Below, one piece after another: positions 1 to 11,334 of a DNA stretch of 64,000 bases. Source of the stretch: Diplosphaera chodatii (lineage: Eukaryota; Chlorophyta; Trebouxiophyceae; Prasiolales; Stichococcaceae); NCBI GenBank assembly GCA_032358165.1, contig JAALGY010000012.1, positions 3,162,001 to 3,226,000 on the forward strand, read 5' to 3'. The notes beneath the pieces were generated by a model. The model ran no database searches. It saw nothing but the letters and a program-made list of their open reading frames with translations, and was not told the DNA's origin. Position numbers and translations under genes: made by a program. Within the stretch, counting starts at the first letter, position 1, and each line of letters opens with the position of its first letter.

Positions 1-2020
1 GTCAAGGCCGCTGCCGCAAGCATTGCTGCAAAGGTGTGCCCCTTTTACTGTTGCCTGATTAGCACACAGTGCGTCGCATTACATCTTCTTTCATCTCTAT
101 ATGTGTGATGAGGACTGCTACCAGCATATAGCTGCTGGCACACTGCAGTAACAGCATTGCTGCACGTGTCTCAGGGTGGCCATCGCTGCAGGGGCAGCGT
201 GACAGGGGGTCTGGTTGCTACCCTGACGGCTAAAGTTTGTTCACGGTCGACACCGCAGGTGCAGCCCAAGGTCAAGGAGCCCACCCTGGAGGTGGACATC
301 ACGGACCTGCTGCACCCGGCCGCCTTCCGCCTGCCGGTGCGCTTCCCGCTTCCTGCTGCCCTGTGCGTGGTCATGTGGTGCACAACATATTCTGCCAGCG
401 TGTTCTCGACTGTATGTGGTCCTCCACAATGATGTCAACAGCTACGGGCCAGGCACATGTGCTACATGTCAATCGCCCCTTTTGCTGACGACACATCGCC
501 TCTGGTGATGACAGGCCAACCCCCTGGACCTGGACATCTCCTTCCGACGCCCCTCGCGCGCCTGGGCCCTCGCCTGCGCCAAGGTATCTGCCCCCTGCGC
601 CGCTGCTTTCATGCTGCCACGACGAGTGCCGCCTGTCCATGCAAACGCACTATTCAACACCTGCACACGCACGCCTATGGCGCCTCATTGTCGCCGGTTC
701 ACACTCAGCGCAGCGACTGACCCCGCCGTTGGTGCTTCCTGACCCTGCCGTTGGTGCTTCCTTTCCGAGCAGAAGGGCGGGCGGCTGCCGGGCCGGTGGG
801 AAGTGGAGCTGGAGGAGAAGCTGCTGGCGGTGCGCAACTACGGCACAGGGCTGCTCCAGCAGGTGCCCGACCACCTGGCCTTCCAGTGGGCCGCCGCCGA
901 CGCCCTGATGGCCTGCCGCACGCCCACGGAGCTCGCGCACGCCATCGCGGCCCGCTTCCCCCACAGCACCTACGCGGTGCGGCTGCGTATCACTGCGATT
1001 CTGTTACCACTTGCATGTTCTGCGATGATGTGCCTGCAGCATGTTGCCATCTACGACTGCCGGGTGAGCATCATTCTTGCAGAACACTGTGCATAGTGTC
1101 CTGAAAGCTGAAGATGAGACTCACTAATGATATGGGCACCTCAGTCTTGGCCTCCCTATGCTGCTGCAGGAGATGGTGCAGCCCGAGCAGCGGAAGCCAT
1201 TGAGCCCAGCAACTGCCCCTGCTGCCGCCCCCGCTGACAACATCCAGGACCCCAGCCCTGCGCTGGAGTATGCCGCCAGCACACACCACGTCAGCGTCTG
1301 CCCCATCACCTTCAGCGTGCGGACCCTCGACTACGTGCCGCTGACCCGCAGCATCAGCTCCTGCCACTCCAGCCCCAGCACCCCGCCCACCCCGCAGCAA
1401 TGCACCTCCAGCGCCCCGCCCACCCCGAAGCATGCCACCTCCAGCCCTCCAGCCACCCCGCAGCAGTCGAGCTGCAGCGCACCGCCCACCCCGCGGCATG
1501 CCGGCACCAGCCCTCCAGCCACCCCGGAGCAGTCAAGCCGCAGCCCTCCAGCCACTCTGCAGCCCACCAACAGCCACCATCAACCCTGCGCCGACAGCAG
1601 CCCCTCCAGCATCGCCTCCCAGGTGCAGCCTGGTCCTTTGCATGCTGTTCTGTTCAAGCATCGTGACCGCAATTGAGGAGCTGCAGATTGCATGCTCCTC
1701 TGCACAGACAGGCTTATGTCATGTATTGCCCTGAACATCGACACGTGCAATTGACCACCTGCAAAGAAGCGATACTGATCTCTGACATGTACCCCGCGCA
1801 GGCCAGCGGCAGCACGCGCTCGACGCCGCAGTGGCGGCAGCGCACGGCCAGCGGCCTGGAGGTGGACGTGTCCCCCGTGCCGTGGGGCAGCCGCAGCCGC
1901 TTCGCCGAGATGCGCGCCGGCGGCTGCATCAGCCCCCCCGCAGCGCACCCTTCCTTCTATGGGAGGCAACCGGCTTTCTTGCCGGCCTGTGAGCCTACTG
2001 CTCGTGACAGGATGACGTAG
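1..2020 (+). CDS. Unrecognised Pro/Ser/Thr-rich protein, copy A (5' end outside window)
   Basis: I do not recognise this family. The window opens inside an exon, because bases 1-33 match an internal exon of the copy at 12.6 kb. Further exons can be followed by splice phase: about 261-336 (containing EVDITDLLHP), about 513-585 (NPLDLDISFRRPSRAW), about 772-988 (ELEEKLLAVRNYGTG, YSTYAVR-type end), about 1169-1620 and about 1802-2020, with a TAG stop. The fourth exon begins with an ordered part (HHVSVCPITFSVRTLDYVPL) and then runs into imperfect repeats of the type PPATPQQSS. The last exon is rich in Arg, Trp and Gly (RSTPQWRQRTASGLEVDV). No signal peptide, membrane segment or known domain is visible in the part present. 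The reading frame is open throughout, so the copy may be functional. Its sister gene is at 12609-14678. Confidence 0.6.
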
Positions 2021-2800
2021 GGCGATGAAGATCAGCCAGAGTATCCAGAATGTGGACGTATGCCGCATGACGCACACAGCAGCGGCTCTGTTGCACGGCT
2101 TGACAGACTGCCGTGTCCAGCAGCACATAGGAAGTAGAGCAGGCAAGAGGCATGCGAAGCATGAGCAGTAGCTGTAGAATGCAAGGTTGGGTCATTGTTG
2201 GTGGTTTTGGCATCTCGTGGCTGTGTGCTGCTGCTCTTTAGCTGGGACAACAGCTCGTGGGTTTCAGGTCAGGTAGTCTAAGTGCTGCACGGAGTCACCA
2301 GCTGTAGACAGGATAAAATAATCCAACGAACTGGCGAAAGACATGTACATACAGCATGTGCCATTGATCCAAACAATGTTCTGCACCGTCAAGCCTTGGG
2401 ACCTTCACACGCAAAGCAGCCGCTGCAGCGGTGTGCATGGCAGTCAGAGCCGCACATCAAAATTGCGGTCCCGCAGATGCAGCATCAAATTTGCAAATTC
2501 CAGAACAAAGCTGCCTCTGATATACATCGACGAATCGCCATGCAGTGCAAAGCAGTCGAGCACCACTGCTGACCCCACCTGAATACAACTGACCAGCTTC
2601 AAATGAACACCCACACCAGCAACAGATGGCGGTGAGATACACCGCCGACTGCTGTTCGCACCATCGTCTCCAGGTCAAGCACTGCCCCAGTGCAGTATGC
2701 CACTAGAGGCGCCCGCCCCACCGTGCATGCAGCAGACGAGCCAACTGCATGTTCCTGCGCATTGAGTAAGCTGGGACAAGTTGTCTGGTGCCAGCTGCCC
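2021..2800. other. 3' flank between convergent genes, no gene seen
   Basis: This stretch separates the stop of unknown gene A from the stop of the truncated GT90 copy. It is matched by about 14679-15475 in the second duplication copy, with several small insertions and deletions. I see no coding exon, RNA gene or clear polyadenylation signal in it. Confidence 0.5.
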
Positions 2801-3290
2801 TCAGACCCCCTGGTCCAGAGCACATTGCAGCCACGGGTAGGCGGCCAGGACTCGCTCGCGGTCCACGTCGGTGACGAAGTGCCGCAGCAGCCGCTCCGCT
2901 GTGATGAGCTCGGCGCCTGGCGTTGGCTGTGGCGTGAACCTCTGGAGGCTGGCACAGGTCCGCAGCAAGTCCAGCATGTGATCTCGGACGTCCTGCACGG
3001 CAATATCCATCAGAACTCTATGTGATGTTGAGGCTTGCCTGAGCTTCCCGATGTGCAACAGCCATTGCAACCTCTGCTGCATGGAGTAGTCACACAGAAG
3101 GTTGGCAGCAATGAGGCTGGCAGCCGAACCACCTGCACGAAGTCCGCGCTGCTGTGTGTGATACAGCAGAGCGGCCGAAGCAGATTGGGGCGCACAATCA
3201 AGTGTGCAAAGGGTGCACCTGCACGCGCAAGCGCTGCACCAGAAAGGCTCTGCTGGCGGCGGCAGCAGTACAGGGTCCACTTCAAGGCCG
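2801..3290 (-). pseudogene. 5'-truncated GT90 glycosyltransferase fragment (last two coding exons)
   Basis: The final exon (about 3005 down to 2801) encodes DVRDHMLDLLRTCASLQRF and ends WLQCALDQGV-stop. It is nearly identical to the last exon of the complete GT90 gene at 15476. A degraded match to the preceding exon lies at about 3290-3205 (LVQRLRVQ against VLQRLRMQ). None of the upstream exons that carry the catalytic region is present further right (3300-4760). The fragment therefore cannot encode a glycosyltransferase by itself. It marks the right edge of duplication copy 1. Expression as part of a chimeric transcript cannot be excluded from sequence alone. Confidence 0.75.
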
Positions 3291-4660
3291 CCTGGCATCA
3301 CCCATAGTACTGTCCCAGCTGCCAGCTCCCTCCAGATCCATCTAAACCCACTGCGCCTCATGTGCACCTGCCAACTCCTGAGCAGCGGCAACAGAGCAGT
3401 CTATACCCATAATCACATCAGGAAAACACAGCGAGCAAGGCAGTGTGACACTTCGTGTCGGCTTGATGCAAGCGCAGAGGAACACCCAACCTGCAGCAAG
3501 GGGGATTCGCGAGCCAGCCAGTGCCTGACATTGCGCTTCAGTCCACAGCCTGTGACGCATTTACAAGCGTTTTTCGGTTGAAAAGCCTCTGACGGGGTGA
3601 CAGCAGCGCCACATGGCAATCGTGGGCAGCAGGCGCCAGCAGTGTGGCACACTAGCAGCTGCAATGCTGTTCGAACTGCACCAAAAGCTCTGCTGAATGG
3701 TCGGGCATGCGCACCTGGACAGACAGCGGCAGCCGCCAGCTGCACACAGGCACCGTTGGCACCTACATGCAACCAGCATGCAACATGTGGTAACTACCAC
3801 CGAGGTAGAGTGCTACATGGGTCGAGACACAACACATTGCCACAAACCAGCCGGTAAGCTGCGGCGCCCATCCCCAGCCTCTGCATGGCAGTGTGAAGCA
3901 CCAGTCAGCACACCATCCTTCATGCTGCATCACGGCTTGCTGGACTACGCGCGTGCACTAGACCATGCAGGGCACACCCTGTGCAGTCACACGGCAGCGC
4001 ACACTGCTTACCAGAATTGTGAAGAGTGCACTGCTAGCAAAGCGCAAGGAAGCGCGAAAGCAAAACTGGGTGGCGCCCCTATCTGCAAAAGCAACGCCTG
4101 TGCACCAGGAGCACAGCTCGTTTCCTCACCGACCTCGTGCACACTGCTGACGGCAGGAATCTCACACACACCGCCTCGGCACGGTCTGCAGCAACGCTCA
4201 GGTAGTGCATTCGTTGTTGGACGGCAGGATGCACATGCACGCTTACATTCGCATCGCCATTCATAGCAAATTGCATACACCCTGGGGTCGCACCTGTGTG
4301 CACCCTACTACACCCCTCGTCTGTTTGCTACTGCGCCGCTGCAGCCCTACGCTTGGTTTGGACCCTGCAGCACAGGACCAAGTGGTGGTTCGATAAATCT
4401 AACACAAGCAAAAAGGCCCATGTTGCATGTAGCTCGAGGTGACCAGCAAAACGGCAGATGCCGCAATGCAGCTCACAGCAAACCATTCATACATGTTTGG
4501 CCTTGGTGCATATCAGGCGGCGTCACTGGACAGCCAGATGCATACAGGACTGTGAGCACCACTGCCGTTTGATCTGCCATAATCTCCAATTTGGAGGCTC
4601 GCTGGTGAATTGGGCCAACATACCTTTCTTACACCACGACTTAACAGCCGCGTGTGCTGA
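3291..4660. other. Intergenic stretch, nothing recognised
   Basis: About 1.4 kb lies between the GT90 fragment and the 3' end of the TIR-NB-ARC-TPR gene. Open frames exist on both strands, as expected in GC-rich DNA. None shows family motifs or consistent splice phases. I see no RNA gene or mobile-element protein. Confidence 0.5.
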
Positions 4661-4688
4661 TGCTGCTGCTGCTGCTGCTGCTGCTGCG
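4661..4688. repeat. (TGC)n trinucleotide microsatellite
   Basis: An almost perfect run of nine TGC/GCT units sits about 75 bases beyond the stop codon of the TIR-NB-ARC-TPR gene. It is therefore probably in that gene's 3' untranslated region, as CAG repeats on the sense strand. It is likely to vary in length between strains. Confidence 0.85.
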
Positions 4689-4762
4689 TTGGCGGCTGCT
4701 AGGGCCACTGAGGCCTGCCACCCTGCTGGTGCCGCTCTGCGTACGCTCCAATGCACAGCATG

Positions 4763-7700
4763 TCAAGCCTCTATTTGCTCTGCCTGCATCACCTGCTGCA
4801 CGTGTGCGGCCTCCTCTGTGATCAGTCCCAGATGCCGCAGCTGCCTCGCCAGCTGTTCAGCACTGCGCAGCGTGGCCACATGGGCCGGGCCCAGATCGCG
4901 CTGCATATCAGGCAGGTCCCGCTGCAACAGCTGCGCGTGCATCCTCAGGCCCGTGAACGCCTCTGCCTGCTCGCCCATGCTGCGCGGCGCGCTTGGTTCC
5001 TCCTGCCCCAGCGCCGGCTGCGCCAGCTGCTCTGGCTGCTGCCGCCGCGGTGCCTGCCTGGTGCGCAGCATTTTCAGCGTGGCCGCCACGCGACCCACCC
5101 CGCCACGAAGCCTGCTGGGCTGCTGGTCAACCCCGCCAGCGACGTGGTGCGGGCTTGCCTGCAGCGCATGTTGCTGCAGCTGCATTGTATCGCGCTGCCG
5201 CTCCGACTGACTGCGCAGCTCTGCCAATGCTGCCAAGCTTTTGCGGAAGCTGGGGTGCTGCGGCCCCAGCACGTCCAACCGCGCATGCAGCACCCACTGG
5301 AGCAGCGCCTCTGCCTCAGCACGCCGCGCCAGGCGTCCCATCTGCAGCGCCACCTGCTCCATGCTGCACAGCGTGCGCTGGTGGCGGAAGCCCAGCACGC
5401 GCTGCCTGACCGCCAGCACATCCTGGTGCTGCTCCAGCGCCTTAGCATGCAGGCCCCCTTTGCTCAGCTGCACGGCCATGTGAGACATGCCGCCGAGGGT
5501 GATGGGGTGCTCCGGGCCCAGCGCCCAGCACATGCGCGCGTTAATTGCCCGAAGCTGCTGCGCTGACCAGGCGTGCTGGCCCCGCCCGCCCGCTGCGCAC
5601 GCCAGAAACTGCATGGCGGCCAGCGTCAGCCAGTCCTCGGGGCCTGCCACCTGCCCCTGCACGTGCAGCAACTGCCGCAGCCACGCCTCCGCCGTTGTGT
5701 GGTCGCCCAGCTTCCACAGCGACAGCGCCAGCATGGCGGCAGCACCCAGGCTGTCGTGGTGCGTCGGCCCTAACTTGCGCCGCATGCCCCGCACAGCGCG
5801 GCGGTGGTGCTCGACCGCCGCAGCCTGGCGGCCCAGCAACTCCAGCATGAGCGCCATGCTGCTGAGTCCGAGCAGTGTGTCAGGGTGCTCAAGCCCCAGC
5901 CTGGCCTGCTGCGCTGCCAGCATGTGGCGGCGGACGCACAGTGTGTGAACACTCAGGCGCAGCTCTCCATATGTGTCCGCCACATTGTGCACGGCGTCTA
6001 CTGCTTCTGGGTGCAGCTGGCGCAGCACCCGCTCTCGCAGCTCCCACACCAGCTGCTGCTGCTTGCCCGCCTCGAATAAGCGCCTCTCATGCCCCTGCTG
6101 CACGCCACATCGTTGGTCGTCATACATAGGGCTTGGAAGTTGCACCCTAGCGCCAGCTTCAACCTGGCCCGGCAGGTGTTGAAGCCCTTTAGCAACCTGG
6201 CGCTTCAATTCATCTGGCGCACCTCAGCTGCTGCCAGATTGGCGCCCAGCACAGTCTCGAGATGCGCTGGCCGCTGCGTCCCCTGCTGCGCTGCCACAAC
6301 CGGCTCCAGCAGCTCCGCAGCAGCCATGGGCTGCCCAAACACGCACAGCGTGCCTGCGAGGCTGTCCAGCCTGTACAGGGTGGCCTCCACATCGCCCGCT
6401 GCGCGCAGCAGCGGCTGACCCAGCTTTGCTGCCAGGCCCCCGATGTTCGGCAGCTCGTCTGCCAGCAGCTGCGCCGCTTCCACAACCTCTGCTGGGCTGC
6501 CGACACCGGGCGCCTTGTCAGTCAGGCTGTCACCGCAGGCCAATACCCAGCTGAGGAACGCCTGCAACACGGCTAGCTGCTGCTGCTCCGGCTGCGCCTG
6601 ACGTGTGCGCTCGGCGAGGTCCCACACCAGCGGGTGCAGGTTGAAGCGGGGCGCCCGCACATATGCTGCGGACGCAGGCGCCAGCAGGCATGCGTCTTCC
6701 AGGTCCTGCAGCAGTGGTGCCGCCGCTGTGGCGCTTGCTTGCAAAAGCGCCATGGCTGCCTCTTTGCTGAAGCTGCCCCTGCGCGACAAGATAGTACACA
6801 GTCACTCTGATGGGTTGCTGTGTGGCAACGTGTTGGTTGAAGCTTGCCATGGGCAGAGGGATGTTGCGGTGTGTGTGCAGTGGGTGCAATAGCTGCACTG
6901 CAGTAGCACCACTCACCGGAACAGTGCGAGGGAAGACAGTGCCTGCAGCTGCTGCGGTTTCAGATGGCCCGCAACCCAGGCCAGCACGCCGCCTATGCGT
7001 TCGGTCTCTCGTGGCCCGCCTTGCTGGCTGTCTTGCAGCAGGCTGAGCGGGCCAGCAGTCTGGGCCATGTGTAGCACAGTCTCCAACTGGCAGCGCCCAG
7101 CTGCTAGTGTGACACCCAGCGTCTGCAGGAGCAATGCATTGCAACCGCACAGCCCTACAAGTCTGCGTGCACCCTCAGGCTGCAGAGCGTCCAACTGCAA
7201 GCGGCTGTGCTGCTTCAGCAAGCTGACGGCACTCTCCACTGTGAGAGGCGGCAGAAACAGCACCGGCCGTTCTGTGTTTGGCTTGATGCGCGATGTTATG
7301 ACCATATTGATGCTGGGGCAGGCGTGCATCTCGGCTAGTAGTTGCAGCAACACCTGCATGTCAGGTAGCCACCTGATGATCAGTTGAGCACACATTATGG
7401 AGCAAGCCAACCCAAACGCACGCCCAGACTAGGAGGAAATCATAAGCCGTTGACTCAAGGAGCAGTCAGTCCATTGAGGTTCCAAGATGCTTGCCCTGGT
7501 GGTGTCTCGGCCACGCATTGCATGTTCAGCATTGTCCATCACGATGAGCAATGGCTTGGCAGACTTCCGCAGCCACGACAGCAACTGCTGCCAGGTCCCA
7601 GCAGCGGCAAGACGCCAGGCTCCCTAAGTGAACACGTTTGTTGAGATGCCAACATGTTGCTGATGGCTTGAAACACTGACGACACAGTGACCAAGCGCAG

Positions 7701-8939
7701 GCTGTGCTGGCAGATGCCCACACTTCGCACCCACCTGCATTGTGCTGCATGAAGCCGCCAATTGATCCGCCACAAGCTTGGTGATTGCTGTCCTGTCTCC
7801 TGGATCAACATTCTGCTGGCCTGTGAGTAATGTGCTACATGGTGTGTGCTAGGCATGGCCAGAAAATGTAGGCGCAGACCAACATGTGGCATAGACTGCA
7901 GCTCACGCATAGCTTTGGCAGCAGCCAAGTCCACCGCAAAGACACCGCCGGGCAGCAGGCCAGCAGTGCGCATGCGGTGTGCGGCTTCCGCCGCCAGCAC
8001 GCTCTTGCCCTCGCCAGGGCTGCCGACAACGAACAACAGCCGCTCGCCCCGCAGGGTGTCCAGCATACTGGCGAGGATGTCATCGCGGCCCAGCAGCGAC
8101 CGCGGCCGTGGCAGCTGGTTGGACGCGCCCTCGCCATAGCCATCTGGCAGCTGCCCAGCCTTGATCAGCATCTTGACCACGACCTTCACGGTATCCCGCA
8201 GCTCTTTGCCATGGTACTCGCGGGCCTAGCGAGTACAGAAACACAGTGTTACTGATGGACTGTTTCGCGTCCCCTGCAACAAGGGGACACCCACAGCAGT
8301 TAACGCCAAAGTGATCTGTAGGGTGAAGTGCTGGTGTGGTGCCTCATATGCAAGTGGTTAGAGTGCACGCCTGGTCAGGGCGCATTAGGGTGATGCCCAG
8401 CAGCTCATCCATGTCGGCTTTGTACTCGGGCAAAACATCCAGGCTGCACTCCTCGTAGGTGATCCCGTGCAGCACAATGCACAGCTGCTGTTTGCTCTTG
8501 GCTTTGCGCTGCTGCAGGATCTGGCGCACCTCCCCCATGGGGTGCTCCTTGATCACAAACTCGTGCGAGAGCACAAGCACCACTGCAGACACAATGCGTC
8601 ATCCAGTTAATGCTGACAGGGTTGCCCAGCTTTGAATGCCTGGCTGCTGCATGTCCCTAGCAACAGGAGCAGACCACCGGACAGCCACGCCAAGCACACC
8701 ATGTCAAGGTTGTGCAAGAGCTGCAAGGCTGTGCCATTCTCACCAACGGCAGCACTACTCAGGTTCTCTGCAACGGCAGGCAGCGCATCCTCGCCAGGTT
8801 CCAGGCTCCACTCGTCAACGAAGACGTCTAGTGCGTGCACGTCGCTGAGCAGCACACGCAGCAGGTCAACAAACTCTTTCTTCTGCTCGCCAGCGTGCGC
8901 AATGAACACTTGGGGACCTGTGTTGTCCCCCGTGAGCAT
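4763..8939 (-). CDS. TIR-NB-ARC-TPR protein (STAND-type immune-receptor-like NTPase)
   Basis: Eight exons join to about 1080 residues: 8939-8744, 8582-8371, 8225-7907, 7820-7735, 7623-7522, 7353-6917, 6778-6223 and 6097-4763. All phases agree. Introns 2 and 5 would need GC donors, and the second of these is weak. Residues about 8-130 form a TIR domain (VFIAHAGEQKKEF, VDEWSLEPGED, VLVLSHEF, then HPMGEVRQIL with the likely catalytic Glu). An NB-ARC/STAND ATPase follows: Walker A GSPGEGKS near residue 204, Walker B PLLIVMDNAE near 295, sensor NMVITSR near 322, GLPL-like CGCNALLLQTLG, and a winged helix with a HPLVWDLA MHD-like motif near 500. The C-terminal exon carries at least seven kinesin-light-chain-type TPRs marked by LGPEHPxTL. 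By family knowledge, TPRs sense, NB-ARC oligomerises, and TIR may hydrolyse NAD. The Met at 8939 follows a CAG acceptor-like site, so an upstream exon is possible. Confidence 0.9.
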
Positions 8940-10241
8940 TGCTGCCTGCAAGTGTCGGCGAAGCTGCTCAGCCTACGGCCCGCACACTCCCTTCTGGCGT
9001 ACTTGCGCGGATCCTGGTGCAAGCAACGAATTGCCTTGGTTCAATAGCACCTGTCTGGTGCTCTCCGTAGAGGATGCTGACGGAAGCACTGTGAACCTGT
9101 GCCTATGCTACAGGTGACGTCTGTGCTGCCACTGAAGTTGATGCTTGAGGCCAGCGGCAGCTGCTGCGAGATGCCCTGCCACACCAGGAGGTCGGCAGTG
9201 AACATCTACAATGCCGGTGCCGGACTGTCACAGGTGCGGTGGAAAGGTTGCAAGCGTACGCATCAGCTGTCAGGTGCAAGAGGGTAACTGCTCACATGAC
9301 GCCTATATGCTGCTGTAGGCTGAATTTGCGACCAGCGACTGCGTCTCCTCAGCGCTGCGCTTACTGCATTAATCCCCGCATGACAGCATGCTGCTCAGTG
9401 CACAACTCATGGGCTTGCGACGTGCCGTTCATCAGCAGAATGTCCGAGACGTATCCAAGTCACAGCCGCCTGACATTAAGAACAAGTAGGAGAGTGAGCG
9501 GTGCATGCAGCCGTGCTGAACGTATGTCCTGCTGATCGCACCGCATGCATGACAGCGCGCGTAGCATATGCGCCGTACAGGACGTTCAGATGCTGCATGA
9601 TGCTCTGACAGGGTAACCTATGCGTCATCTGTGGTGTCTGCACCTGAGCATCAGGGCGCAGGAGCTTGCAGGTGTCCAGGCTCACCAAACAGAGTGAGCC
9701 AAGGTCACAGTAGCAACTGAAAGCTTTACACTTCCGTCACGATACACCGAAACGTGCGTTCAGGAGGAAATAGGCATGCGGCAATGCCTACCCCGGGTAC
9801 AATCTCATTGCCAGCCTGTCCTGCTCCAGGGTGCCTGGAGGTCCTAACTGCCGCATCAGCATTAGCCATGCTCCCATTCGCCATGTGCATGACATTTTCG
9901 TGACAAGCGCCAGCGGGCAGCAGCACACACACTAGCTGCAGTGATTGCTTGAGTCTGCATACAGATACAGCGGCCAGCAGCATGCATGCTCACCTTGCAT
10001 CAGCAGGTGCCGTCACAGCAGTGCTGCCGCACCACACGCAACTAGGCCGCCATGCACGCCTAACGCAGCTCACATCAGTGCTACAACGGAATGCAGGCAT
10101 CAGCGCAGCACCTCCACCACGGAAGGTGCACCAAATGTCGTACGCTGTGCTGCTGCATGCATGCTGTTGCCTGCAGTGGTACAGATCAAGAGCAGACGTC
10201 GCACCAGGAAGGGCTCATACCTTGATTGCTGTGCCGTGCAG
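8940..10241. other. Divergent 5' region between TIR-NB-ARC-TPR and Psb27-like genes
   Basis: This 1.3 kb must hold both promoters and probably the first coding exon(s) of the Psb27-like gene. One candidate for that is the frame from the ATG at 9981, which reads as a basic, Ala/His-rich leader and reaches a donor-like AAG|GTGCAC near 10130. Its phase does not match the next acceptor, so I do not include it in the gene model. Confidence 0.35.
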
Positions 10242-11334
10242 AACGTCAGGCGCAGCCTGACAGCGCCTGCTTCATCACCAGTGCGCCATCACGACGCTCA
10301 GCGCTGGCGCATCTGTGGCGGGGTGCGGCAGCAGTCGCAGCGGCGGCAGCATGTCAGAAGCTGAAGTGGCAGCCGGCAGCAGCTGCGGCGCTGGCGGAGG
10401 AGCACCTGCCGAGAGGTGCGGCGACTGCCCTTCGTGCAACTGTGCATCTGCACCTCATTGCGCACACACTGCAGCGCTTGGGGGAAACCCTCCGCAGGCT
10501 GGATGCACCTTAGACGACGGACGCTGTTAGATCAAGGCCTCACATGCGTTGTGACGGTTCGTGGTCTGCTGCTCAGGCTACCAGGACCTGTCGTCTCGCC
10601 TGGTGAAAGCGCTGCGGGAGGCGATAGAGACGGACATGGGGGATGCCTCAGAGCGAGAGGTACAGGTCTTCTAAGAAGGTCTCTGACATCATTTACATTG
10701 GACAGTATGCATGACATCGAACGTTCAGCTCAGCTGCACGCGCTACCAGCGCAATTGGTGGCCAAGGCAGCGCTGGGCTTGCTGCGTAGATGCATGTGTT
10801 GAGTGGCCATCTGCATCAGATCTGACAGGAGACGGGAGTGTTGATTGCGCACAGTCAAGTCTCTTCATATGCTGCTCTGTGCGTGGAGGCAGCAGGCGGC
10901 ACGTCGTCGTCCGAGCGCCTGGCTGAATGTCTGCCAGTCCGCAACTCAGTTCTGCCGCCCTGCAGGTGCGGCGGAGGGCGGACGGCGCCAAGGGGCTGGT
11001 GCGGGAGTGGATCGCCAACTGGCGGGACAGCCCCCTGGTCACCTCCAGCGACTCGCACCGCCAGCTGACAGGCAGGGCACCGATTCTTCTATGCTGCTGC
11101 ACGCTGCCACATGCGCTGTCCATGGCGGCCATGCTGCGCTGAGGATGAGGGCATGACACGAAGGAGAGCAAGGGGTGTGTTTATGACACCTGGGGTGCGC
11201 CGCCGTGCGCAGGCACCATCCAGGACCTGGGGCAGTACTACACGAAGAACGGCCAGCGCGCGCGCATGTCCACGGCTGCCGGCAACGCCCTGCTGCAGCG
11301 GCTGGATGCGGCGGCCGTCTCGCTGCCGCCGTGA
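10242..11334 (+). CDS. Psb27-like photosystem II assembly protein (thylakoid lumen), first exon unresolved
   Basis: Four exons join with agreeing phases: 10242-10415, 10577-10659, 10966-11071 and 11213-11334 (TGA). The mature part starts near GYQDLSSRLVKALREAI. It continues through EWIANWRDSPLV and TIQDLGQYYTKNGQRA and ends in RLDAAAVSLPP. This is a four-helix layout of about 105 residues, resembling Psb27/LPA19: YxxLxxxLVxALRxAI, then a W-R-D turn, then LGQ-YY. Psb27 binds CP43 and delays premature assembly of the Mn cluster during PSII biogenesis and repair. The first exon here contains RRSALAHLW followed by an Ala-rich hydrophobic stretch, which looks like a twin-Arg-type lumenal transfer signal. 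The third intron has a GC donor (ACAG|GCAGGG). The 5' exon with the plastid transit peptide lies upstream and was not identified. The family call is by remembered pattern, not alignment. Confidence 0.6.

Larger units (their letters stand above)
1..3290. repeat. Segmental duplication, copy 1
   Basis: Bases 1 to about 3290 match bases 12670 to about 15960 closely, in exons and introns alike. Examples are the intron stretch that includes gcgtcgcattacatcttctt and the shared flank cattgttggtggttttggca. Both copies have the same order: a plus-strand unknown gene, then the minus-strand 3' end of a GT90 gene. Similarity fades just upstream of the penultimate GT90 exon. Copy 1 starts at the window edge, so its left limit is unknown. 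Confidence 0.85.

Noticed and set aside
3697..4266. Plus-strand open frame of 189 codons in the 3.3-4.7 kb gap
   Set aside because: Cys/His/Thr-rich random-looking composition, no motif, no plausible splice partners. A similar open frame exists on the opposite strand.
5074..5448. Second minus-strand frame inside the TPR exon (WSSTRMCWRSG-type)
   Set aside because: Out-of-frame shadow of the TPR coding sequence, dominated by Trp, Cys, Arg and Ser.
4458..5566. Long plus-strand open frames (250 and 271 codons) overlapping the TIR-NB-ARC-TPR gene
   Set aside because: They are antisense to the TPR exon, rich in Cys/Ser/Ala/Leu as expected from complemented GC-rich codons, and show no family motif. 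The minus-strand frame has clear TPR periodicity.
6205..6208. Overlapping stop and start of two minus-strand frames (as in a bacterial operon)
   Set aside because: The overlap is a coincidence at an intron. A GTGCGC donor at 6222 and a GCAG acceptor before 6097 join LAAAE to QGHERR in phase 0.
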